From NCBI GenBank assembly GCA_029934555.1, contig JAOZMA010000003.1, forward strand, positions 1 to 8,637: a stretch of DNA of 8,637 bases, given 5' to 3'. The position numbers and the translations under genes are program-made. The notes beneath the pieces are model-generated. The model saw only the letters and a program-made list of their open reading frames with translations. It was not told the origin of the DNA and ran no database searches. The stretch is from Acidimicrobiia bacterium. GTDB lineage: Bacteria; Actinomycetota; Acidimicrobiia; Spongiisociales; UBA5794. Shown one piece after another: positions 1 through 5,595 of the stretch (position 1 is its first letter; every line of letters starts with the position of its first letter).

Positions 1-6
1 TTTCGC

Positions 7-114
7 CGATTACCGATTACCGATTACCGATTACCGATTACCGAATACCGACTACGGACTACGGATTACGGATTACGGACTACGGACTACGGACCACTAC
101 GGACTACGGACTAC
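7..114. repeat. Tandem heptamer repeat array
   Basis: There are about fifteen head-to-tail 7-bp units. Five are CGATTAC (7-41), followed by CGAATAC, CGACTAC, GGACTAC, two GGATTAC and two GGACTAC. A 10-bp unit with a 3-bp insertion (GGACCACTAC, 91-100) comes next, then two more GGACTAC (101-114). The variants drift gradually from CGATTAC to GGACTAC, as expected of repeat expansion with point changes. The last unit contains the TAG stop (minus strand, 111-113) of the C69 hydrolase gene, so the array begins at the end of that gene. Read in the gene's direction every intact unit contains TAG, TAA or TAT, and the 7-bp period moves these through all three frames. No hairpin is evident. The array may continue beyond the left edge. 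Confidence 0.95.
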
Positions 115-1298
115 CGCCCCGGCCCCGCATCCCGGTCTCGCTTCTCCCAATAGCGTCTGGCCCAGATCGGGCGGACATCCTTGCCGTCTCCGGCTGCCGC
201 CACCGCTGATGCCCAGCGGTCGAGGAGTGTGGAGCCTTCGTCGAATGCAGCTTGTCCCTCAGGTGGGTCGGTGAGCCAGTCGGCTTCGACGGCGTCTCGT
301 TCGGGGAGGAAGAGGCTCGCGAGGCGGCCCGGGTCACGCATCACCGCCCGGGCCATGCGCTCTTGTCGCCACCAGAGGCTCTCTCCGTCATCGTGACCGT
401 CAGGGATGGCGCCGACATCGACCGGTGCGTCGACGCGCACCGGCTTGAAGAGGCTGAGGCATTGGGCCGATGTTCCACTGATCCAATGGGTCCCGGTTGC
501 GAGGTCGGAGACCCAACCGGCGACGCTCGACGATGAGGCGGCGACACCGCCTCCGTGCATGCACGGTATAGACAACGTGCCGTTGATCGCCTTGTAACGA
601 GGCCAGCGATTTGGGCCGTGAGAGCGGAGCGTCGTCATGAGATCTTCTGGGCCGGTCGCGCCGCTTGCCGAACCGGCGGTGAGGCTCGTCCGGACGTCAC
701 AGGCGGACACTTTGGTTTCGAGCCACTTGCGATGGTCGTCTGCGAAGCCGGGAATTGTCAGGCCGTTTGAGATCGTTCGAACTCCCGAATGGACCTGCTC
801 GGTGGCCCACAGCGACCCCGCGGTCTCGAGCACCCAGGCATCTGTCGGATCGGCGACGATGAACGAGTTGTGATAGGTGAAAGAGCGCTTCTCGTATCCG
901 CATCCACCGCCTTGCCCGTGGCGTTCCAGGAGATCGACGATCACGCCGACGGCCTCTTCCGCTGTGGTCGTGCGTTCGAGGGCGAGACGGATCATGTCCA
1001 TCCCCGTGAGACCCTCGTCTGAGAGTGGCTGATCCGTGAACACCGCTTCGTTGCCGATAGTGACGCCGTGCTCGTTCGCTCCGATCTCTGCACCCCACAT
1101 CCAGAACGGTCGACTGAGAAGTGTGGCGTGGGTGTGTGCAACCTGAGGTACCTCGAGATGCGTTGTCTGTACAACGGCGTCGTCCGGGTGATCTGCGGCC
1201 GGATGCCATTCCGGGATCTGCGCTTCGTTCGGATCCCGATCCGAGTTCTTGGCGAACAGCACACCTTCGGGTCGGACGACGACGATCGTGTCACACAT
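111..1298 (-). CDS. C69-family (secernin-like) Ntn hydrolase / dipeptidase
   Basis: A cytoplasmic N-terminal-nucleophile hydrolase of the C69/secernin type, 395 aa. The chosen start gives MCDT, so removal of Met exposes Cys2, the family nucleophile. This ATG overlaps the stop of the upstream gene (TGATG) and has a GGAAGG-type ribosome binding site; a longer reading frame from 1400 would bury the Cys. Family-like stretches follow: FAKNSDRDPNEAQ (15-27), WMWGAEIGANEHG (66-78), IGNEAVF (81-87), GQGGGCG (128-134), YHNSFIVADPTDAWVLETAG (142-161), ISNGLTI (176-182), CMHGGG (246-251) and SLWWRQERM (307-315). No signal peptide or membrane segment is seen. Known relatives cleave dipeptides or other amide bonds, but the substrate cannot be told from sequence. 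It is the last gene of a three-gene unit, so it probably releases or processes the compound handled by the aminotransferase-fold and kinase-fold proteins. Its stop lies in a repeat array. Confidence 0.9.
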   Translation of the reverse strand: MCDTIVVVRPEGVLFAKNSDRDPNEAQIPEWHPAADHPDDAVVQTTHLEVPQVAHTHATLLSRPFWMWGAEIGANEHGVTIGNEAVFTDQPLSDEGLTGMDMIRLALERTTTAEEAVGVIVDLLERHGQGGGCGYEKRSFTYHNSFIVADPTDAWVLETAGSLWATEQVHSGVRTISNGLTIPGFADDHRKWLETKVSACDVRTSLTAGSASGATGPEDLMTTLRSHGPNRWPRYKAINGTLSIPCMHGGGVAASSSSVAGWVSDLATGTHWISGTSAQCLSLFKPVRVDAPVDVGAIPDGHDDGESLWWRQERMARAVMRDPGRLASLFLPERDAVEADWLTDPPEGQAAFDEGSTLLDRWASAVAAAGDGKDVRPIWARRYWEKRDRDAGPGR

Positions 1299-2164
1299 CA
1301 GCGGTCCACCTTCCCCGGCAACAGGAACGGGTAGCCCCTGCGTCGAATCGTACGTTGCCACCAGCGATCGGTCCGGCGCAGTCGCTGCAGGATCTCCCAC
1401 ATGACGGCATCGCTGCGGTAGTAGCGGCTGATCTCCTTGCCGGTAATCGGCGGATCGACGACGTGGTTCGCCTCCTCCAGAAACGCCGGGATGGCGTTGT
1501 CGAGTCGTTCCTTCTTGAGGTTCCCGATGAGATCGAGGAGTGCGGCCCTGGCGTCGTAGTAATGGCCGAGGATCTCGGGGAGGAGGAAACGTCGGACACC
1601 CGGACGCAGGAACGCGGGCAATGAGGCAAGGAACAGGTCGGTGTCGAGCATCTCGTCGCCGGCCTCGTCACGGATGAGCGGTGTCGTCACGTCGATGTAG
1701 ACGAAGCCGTCATCCGTGTCGAGCGCCCAATTTGAGATCTGCGCGTCGAGACCGAGCCGGCTGTCGATGGCGTTCGCGATCACCGATACGAGACGCCGGG
1801 CAATGGCCGCTGCTTCATCCGGATCGGCGCCCCGGAGGTGTTCGGCGAGCAGCCGGTCTTCGATCGGCTGAACGCAATAGATGACGGGATCGCCATGCGT
1901 CTCCACGATCTCGATGGTCGAGGTGGCGGTCCTGATGCCCCGCTCGCCGAGGGCAACGAGGTAAGCGGTGCAGGCAGCCCGATAGCGATCGATCGCTCCA
2001 GGGGGGAAAGGTGGGAGGCGTTTGCACGCGTACGAACGCCCGTCGACGGTCGCACCGAGGACAGTCGATATCTCTCCGTACCCCAAGACGTCGATTCCGG
2101 ACCGGTCGTCGGTGACGAGAGCATCGTCGACCCGCTGTTCCAGATCGATCAGCGTCTGCTTCAT
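1298..2164 (-). CDS. Kinase-fold (APH-like) protein of unknown substrate
   Basis: A 288-aa protein with no confident family name. It may belong to a DUF of actinobacterial kinase-like proteins (DUF6206 is a guess from memory). A protein-kinase/aminoglycoside-phosphotransferase plan can be traced: a glycine-containing loop GYGEISTVL (28-36), a candidate ATP lysine in YACKRL (K48), a hinge-like CVQPIED (97-103), a degenerate catalytic loop GLDAQISN (138-145), and IDVTTP (157-162) in the place of the DFG-type metal-binding Asp (D158). In the catalytic loop D140 and N145 keep the spacing of the usual HGDxxxxN, but the His-Gly is lost. The C-terminal third is basic and rich in Arg/Trp. The start codon overlaps the aminotransferase stop (ATGA) and its own stop overlaps the hydrolase start, so translation is probably coupled. 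Phosphorylation of a small amino compound is an inference; it could also be a non-catalytic binding protein. Confidence 0.7.
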   Translation of the reverse strand: MKQTLIDLEQRVDDALVTDDRSGIDVLGYGEISTVLGATVDGRSYACKRLPPFPPGAIDRYRAACTAYLVALGERGIRTATSTIEIVETHGDPVIYCVQPIEDRLLAEHLRGADPDEAAAIARRLVSVIANAIDSRLGLDAQISNWALDTDDGFVYIDVTTPLIRDEAGDEMLDTDLFLASLPAFLRPGVRRFLLPEILGHYYDARAALLDLIGNLKKERLDNAIPAFLEEANHVVDPPITGKEISRYYRSDAVMWEILQRLRRTDRWWQRTIRRRGYPFLLPGKVDR

Positions 2165-3354
2165 CCGAACACCGACCGGACGATTCCGATGATCTCATCC
2201 GCTTCGTCGTCGGTGCAGATGAGCGGCGGGAGGAACTGGAGTACCGATGTGTCGTTGTTGGCGTAGACCGTGAACAGCCCCGCGTCGAAGAGCAGCTTCA
2301 TGGCGTACATACCGGCGTCGGGCGCCGGGAAGACGAGCGCCATCATCATCCCGAGGTGCCGGAGAGCGAACGGCATGCCCGCGAAGCCGGCGACGAAGCG
2401 GTCTTCGAGATCAACGACGTGATCGAGGAAGCCAGGCATCTCCACGAGATCGAGCACCGCAAGCGCAGCGGCAGCGCCGGGCTCAGCGCCACCGAAGGTC
2501 GAGATGTGGATGAACGGATCGGTATCGAACAACGAGTGGATCTCGCGAGTCATCAGCGTGGCCGAGATCGGGTAGATCCCGCCGGAGAGTCCCTTGCCCG
2601 TGACAACCACATCGGGCTCGAGACCCCAGTGTTCGTAGGCCCACATGCGGCCGGTGCGTCCCAAGCCGGTCTGGATCTCATCGAGGATCAGCTTCGCTCC
2701 TCGCTCCTTGCACATCTGCTGCACCGCCGGCAGGTAGTCGGGATCGGGGATCGGCATTCCGAGTGTTGCCGGTATCGGCTCGAGGATGACCGCGGCCGTG
2801 TCCTCGCCGATGGCATCGTCCATTGCGTCGACGTCGTTGAACGGCACCTGGACGAAACCGGGTGGGTTCGGTCCGAACGGGTCCCGGTACTGAGCATCTC
2901 CTGCTGCGAGAGCGAGTCCTGTGTGGCCGTGGAAGCCGCCGGACGCAGACACGATGCCGGTGCGGCCCGTTGCCGCCCGTGCGACCTTGATTCCGAGATC
3001 GATCGACTCTCCGCCGGCAACGCCGAACACGACACCTGGAAGGAGTCCTCCGGTGGACCCGGCGAGCCTTCGAGCGAGATCGGCTCGCGATGCGGCAGGG
3101 AGGTGATGGTTGCCGATGTCGTGGTCTTCGAGCGAGTCTCGTACGGCAGCGAGTACGGCGGGGTTGCGGTGCCCGAGGTTGAAGACGCCTCCGTTGCAGT
3201 GGCAGTTGATCCACGACCGGTCGTCGTAGGCGTCCCAGAACCGGACGCCGTCGCGTCGACCCATGACCGCATTGAGACCGTAGCGTTCATAGGTGTCGAT
3301 CTTCCCGGCGTTCACGTGTGTCCGGTACAGGTCGAAGATGTCGTCGCGCTCCAT
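2161..3354 (-). CDS. Class III PLP-dependent aminotransferase-fold enzyme
   Basis: A 397-aa, full-length class III (ornithine/acetylornithine/GABA aminotransferase type) PLP enzyme. Visible landmarks: GGVFNLGHRNPAV (55-67), the phosphate-binding segment VAGGESID (112-119), GGFHGHT (139-145), LILDEIQTGLGRTG (222-235) with D225 for the PLP ring nitrogen, the Schiff-base lysine K254 in VVTGKGLSGG, and HISTFGG (283-289). Near the end, VLQFLPPL (371-378) has Gln where ornithine-type members have an Arg (human OAT Arg413, from memory) that holds the alpha-carboxylate of glutamate. Either a different amino acceptor or a non-transaminase reaction such as a phospho-lyase is therefore possible. First gene of the unit; its stop overlaps the next start by 4 bp. 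The ATG at 3354 has only a modest GGAG about 9 nt upstream. No signal peptide is seen, so it should be cytoplasmic. The exact substrate is unknown. Confidence 0.9.
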   Translation of the reverse strand: MERDDIFDLYRTHVNAGKIDTYERYGLNAVMGRRDGVRFWDAYDDRSWINCHCNGGVFNLGHRNPAVLAAVRDSLEDHDIGNHHLPAASRADLARRLAGSTGGLLPGVVFGVAGGESIDLGIKVARAATGRTGIVSASGGFHGHTGLALAAGDAQYRDPFGPNPPGFVQVPFNDVDAMDDAIGEDTAAVILEPIPATLGMPIPDPDYLPAVQQMCKERGAKLILDEIQTGLGRTGRMWAYEHWGLEPDVVVTGKGLSGGIYPISATLMTREIHSLFDTDPFIHISTFGGAEPGAAAALAVLDLVEMPGFLDHVVDLEDRFVAGFAGMPFALRHLGMMMALVFPAPDAGMYAMKLLFDAGLFTVYANNDTSVLQFLPPLICTDDEADEIIGIVRSVFG

Positions 3355-3401
3355 ACCGGGAGTCTCCGCGGTCGAGGAGCCAGATGCAAGTCGCGTCCTC
3401 C

Positions 3402-3416
3402 GTCCACGCTGTGGAC
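3402..3416. other. Small perfect inverted repeat, 6-bp arms
   Basis: GTCCAC-GCT-GTGGAC: perfect 6-bp arms and a 3-nt loop, in the leader region upstream of the aminotransferase start (3354). It lies 3 bp from the larger inverted repeat at 3420-3457. It could be a small RNA hairpin in the 5' leader or part of an operator; there is no further evidence for function. Confidence 0.5.
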
Positions 3417-3419
3417 TCT

Positions 3420-3457
3420 GGCGTCCGCACAGCTCGTATCCGGTCTGTGCGGACGCC
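3420..3457. promoter_or_regulatory. Perfect 13-bp inverted repeat upstream of aminotransferase operon
   Basis: GGCGTCCGCACAG, a 12-nt spacer (3433-3444), then the exact reverse complement CTGTGCGGACGCC. It lies 66 bp upstream of the operon A start codon and 22 bp beyond the terminator-like hairpin of the HAO gene. There is no T-run next to either arm, which argues against an intrinsic terminator. A dyad binding site for a repressor, or a strong 5'-UTR hairpin, fits better. The spacer contains GGATACGAG on the minus strand, but I cannot assign a convincing -35/-10 pair. The dyad itself is certain; its regulatory role is inferred. Confidence 0.55.
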
Positions 3458-3479
3458 GGACACCTGGGGTGGCGACGCG

Positions 3480-3510
3480 AAAGGACCCCACGGGGGGAGT
3501 GGGGCCCTTT
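3480..3510 (-). terminator. Terminator-like hairpin after the HAO-family gene
   Basis: The arms are 3480-3491 (AAAGGACCCCAC) and 3499-3510 (GTGGGGCCCTTT), with a 7-nt loop of mostly G on the plus strand and a single mismatch (3485/3505). The hairpin starts 18 bp past the minus-strand stop at 3529. A-rich and T-rich stem ends flank the GC core, as in intrinsic terminators, although only three T follow the core on the minus strand before GC-rich sequence. It probably ends unit B transcripts and separates them from operon A. Confidence 0.65.
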
Positions 3511-3528
3511 CGCAGCGGTAGCTTCTTG

Positions 3529-4854
3529 TCAGCTCTCGATTTCGCCGGTCTCGATGCGATTGTTGTAGATGTCCTGCAGTTTGTAGATGTCCTGTTGTAG
3601 ATCGAAGAATCCATGCCAGTGGGCCCAGTCCGGGCCGCCCATCAAGGAGCCTTGACGTGCGCGGCGTCCCTCGTGGTGCCACAGGTAGTAGTAGGTGATC
3701 TGGAACTCGTCGGCCCAGGGATTCTCCTTGAGCAATCCTCTCTCCGCCAGGTCGGTCTTCATCGCGATCGCCGGGTCGTAGTAGGCCTCGTTGTACAACT
3801 GCACTGCTTCGTCGCCGGTCTCGAAGAACTTGTCGGCGAGATCGTCGGAATGGCACTCGGAACAGACCGTCTTCATCAACTCTCTGCCTGCCGGCCCATC
3901 ACCGGTGAGTCCTGACATGGGATCCGGCGTGTTCCGTACCTCCGAGCGGGGAGCCCACAGGTTCCAGTACAACCGTTCGGAAATGTTGTGTGTGGTCGTG
4001 AGGTCGCCAATGCCGCTCATGTGGCAAGTGGCGCAGGTGGGTGCCCGGTAGTCGCCCGGTTCCCACTCGTCCGTCGGACTGTCCCACTCCCACTCTTCGC
4101 CCTCGGTCGCATAGATCTGGCCGTGTTTGCTGTTCTCGTAGATCTCGATGTCCGGGTGGTCCGGGCCGAGGTGGCAGCTGGCGCATGCTTCGGGCTTGCG
4201 GGCCTCCGCCTTCTCGAATGCGTGGCGCGTGTGGCAGACGGCGCAGTTTCCAACTGACTCGTCGGGCCAGATCGTGCCGATGCCGGATGACGGGTACGTG
4301 TCCGCACTCGCCCGGCCATTCTCGATCTCAACGCGGGTGCCATGGCACTGAACACATCCGGTCGTGTCCGGCGCACGGCTGAATTCTGGATGATTCTGTC
4401 CTTCGTGGACGGTCTTCAGTGCCTCGAGTCCTGCCTTCGGCTCGATCTGAAGGGCGGCCCGATAGTGGCCGCTCATGTTGAACTCGGCGACCTGATCCTC
4501 ATGGCATTCGGCGCACGTGTTCGGGGCAACGAGCGTTGCGACCGCTATGCCAACGTCTTCATGATCCTCGATGTCGGGGATCGAGAGTGGAGAGTCGGGA
4601 GCAACCTCGTGGCAGTCGACGCACGAAACCGCTTCCATGGCGTGTGGCGATTCGTCCCAGTCGGCGACGATGCCGGGTGTCTCGGTAGCGTGGCACTCGA
4701 CGCAGCCCTTCGCTTCGTCGGTGAGCTCCGCGAGTGGATCTCCCGCTACCTCTCCCTCATCGGATGCGTCACCGCTACATGCGATTGCCGCAAGGGCAAG
4801 AACTACGATTAGTGCCGCGGCCCAGAGTCCCGTTCGCCATCTGTGCCGTTTCAC
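3529..4854 (-). CDS. Octaheme HAO-family cytochrome c, predicted lipoprotein
   Basis: A 441-aa multiheme cytochrome c with eight CxxCH motifs at residues 51, 78, 114, 167, 204, 224, 274 and 331. Spacing and context fit the hydroxylamine oxidoreductase family: TGCVQCHG (heme 4, the catalytic position in HAO), ARKPEACASCHLGPDHPDIE, SKHGQIY (242-248), PTCATCHMSG, TTHN and WHHEGRRARQG (392-402). No CxxCK is present, so octaheme nitrite or tetrathionate reductases are less likely. The start is a GTG at 4854 with a strong AAGGAGGAG ribosome binding site; a longer frame to 4941 would run back into the upstream gene. Residues 1-26 (basic head, hydrophobic stretch, AIAC) form a lipoprotein signal with C26 as the lipidated Cys. 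It is paired with the upstream NapC/NrfH-type gene. Hydroxylamine oxidation and reductive use (nitrite or hydroxylamine to ammonia) are both open. Confidence 0.9.
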   Translation of the reverse strand: MKRHRWRTGLWAAALIVVLALAAIACSGDASDEGEVAGDPLAELTDEAKGCVECHATETPGIVADWDESPHAMEAVSCVDCHEVAPDSPLSIPDIEDHEDVGIAVATLVAPNTCAECHEDQVAEFNMSGHYRAALQIEPKAGLEALKTVHEGQNHPEFSRAPDTTGCVQCHGTRVEIENGRASADTYPSSGIGTIWPDESVGNCAVCHTRHAFEKAEARKPEACASCHLGPDHPDIEIYENSKHGQIYATEGEEWEWDSPTDEWEPGDYRAPTCATCHMSGIGDLTTTHNISERLYWNLWAPRSEVRNTPDPMSGLTGDGPAGRELMKTVCSECHSDDLADKFFETGDEAVQLYNEAYYDPAIAMKTDLAERGLLKENPWADEFQITYYYLWHHEGRRARQGSLMGGPDWAHWHGFFDLQQDIYKLQDIYNNRIETGEIES

Positions 4855-4858
4855 CGAA

Positions 4859-4867
4859 CTCCTCCTT
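4859..4867 (-). promoter_or_regulatory. Strong Shine-Dalgarno that fixes the HAO-family start
   Basis: On the minus strand AAGGAGGAG stands 4 nt before the GTG at 4854, with AAGGAGG spaced 6 nt away, in the 34-bp gap after the NapC/NrfH-type gene. It is the clearest ribosome binding site in the window, and it decides for the GTG start over the upstream ATG at 4941. Confidence 0.85.
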
Positions 4868-4888
4868 GGGTTGTGCGTTGGTCGCGTT

Positions 4889-5455
4889 TCATGGTCGATA
4901 CTTGTGTTCGAGTAGGTACTTGTTGATGTTGGAATGGCCAACGTTGTTGTGGCAGGTCACGCACTTCGACTCGGTGACGCCGGCGAAGTAGTTGTCGTGT
5001 GGGGGCAGACCCGCCGTCGCAGATTCGAGCTGGTCGTGACACGTGAGACACCCTGAGTCGAAAAGGAACTCCTCGCGGTCGTCATCCTTCGCCTTCCAAT
5101 CGATGTCAGACGTGTCATGGAACGTCTGATACCAGATGTCATAGGTTCCCCGCCGCACCTTCGATACCAAGTAGTTCAAGGCGTTGTCGTGGGGGAGGTG
5201 ACAGTCGACGCACTCGGCCTTGATGCCCCATTGGTTGTCCCCGCCGTGCGTGTTGTCCGCGTTCGCCTCCGTGAACGGTTGCATGGTGTGACAGCCACCG
5301 CAGAACTCTGCGTCGGAGGTTCCGCTGATGCTCTCGGTTCCAATGACCCAGGCGGCGGCCGGAAGTGCAACTACGGCGATCAAGAACAACACTGCAAAGG
5401 CGAGAGTTGCCAGAAGCTTCTGACCCTTAGAAAGGCGCTTCCACCGGTCCACCAT
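4889..5455 (-). CDS. NapC/NirT/NrfH-family tetraheme c-type cytochrome (quinol dehydrogenase)
   Basis: A 188-aa membrane-anchored tetraheme cytochrome. A short basic N-terminus (KRLSKGQK) is followed by one membrane helix (about 13-37), then heme motifs CGGCH (52-56), CVDCH (82-86), CLTCH (136-140) and CVTCH (165-169). CGGCHTM at the first heme places a Met two residues after the His, the arrangement in which NrfH uses Met as an axial ligand. Members exchange electrons between the membrane quinone pool and an extracytoplasmic partner. The partner here is very likely the octaheme HAO-family protein encoded 34 bp downstream. I start it at the ATG at 5455 (GGAG/AGGG upstream) because it gives a normal membrane anchor; an upstream ATG at 5518 would add 21 residues of poor coding character. 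At 188 aa it is normal for a NrfH-type protein. Confidence 0.9.
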   Translation of the reverse strand: MVDRWKRLSKGQKLLATLAFAVLFLIAVVALPAAAWVIGTESISGTSDAEFCGGCHTMQPFTEANADNTHGGDNQWGIKAECVDCHLPHDNALNYLVSKVRRGTYDIWYQTFHDTSDIDWKAKDDDREEFLFDSGCLTCHDQLESATAGLPPHDNYFAGVTESKCVTCHNNVGHSNINKYLLEHKYRP

Positions 5456-5595
5456 GAGTTCCCTACTCCAAGAGGCTTCCCGGATTCTGCCGTGTAGCCC
5501 GTGTGCCAACCAGAGCAAGATGGCCCTAGTGCGGTTCTGGCCGGAGCCACGGCGATGTCGGATCGAGGATCTGTGGGATCACTACTCTGATTGCC
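5456..5595. promoter_or_regulatory. Divergent intergenic region between cytochrome and tldDE units
   Basis: These 140 bp separate the minus-strand cytochrome operon from the plus-strand tldDE operon, so both promoters should lie here. For the minus strand a weak TTGCTC, 16 nt, TACACG pair can be written at about 5489-5516, but it is not convincing. No clear FNR-type or other dyad is seen. The plus-strand signal is listed separately. Confidence 0.4.
5583..5588 (+). promoter_or_regulatory. Candidate -10 box (TACTCT) for leaderless tldD transcript
   Basis: TACTCT matches the TANNNT -10 pattern common in Actinobacteria. It ends 7 nt before the tldD ATG at 5596, which puts a typical transcription start on the A of the ATG. 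The preceding 20 nt contain no Shine-Dalgarno-like sequence, which fits a leaderless mRNA. No clear -35 is seen. Inferred only from spacing. Confidence 0.4.

Noticed and set aside
7..114. Possible CRISPR array or replication-origin iterons
   Set aside because: The units are 7 bp and contiguous with no spacers, so it is not CRISPR. No replication gene, DnaA-box pattern or AT-rich stretch accompanies them.
1299..1400. N-terminal extension of the C69 hydrolase
   Set aside because: It would place 34 residues before MCDT, hide the nucleophilic Cys and overlap the upstream gene by about 100 bp; the TGATG overlap supports the internal ATG.
2356..3600. Long plus-strand open frame (414 codons) across the aminotransferase and the HAO gene end
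   Set aside because: It is antisense to a clear PLP enzyme, crosses the intergenic dyads and terminator-like hairpin, and its product is Arg/Val/Asp-rich with no recognisable domain. It is a by-product of GC-rich codon use.
3529..4854. Octaheme nitrite reductase or tetrathionate reductase
   Set aside because: Those use a CxxCK catalytic heme; all eight motifs here are CxxCH, and the surrounding residues fit HAO.
4855..4941. Upstream ATG for the HAO-family gene
   Set aside because: The extra 29 residues are Ser/Thr-rich, lie inside the NapC/NrfH gene and spoil the lipoprotein signal; the GTG has the strong ribosome binding site.
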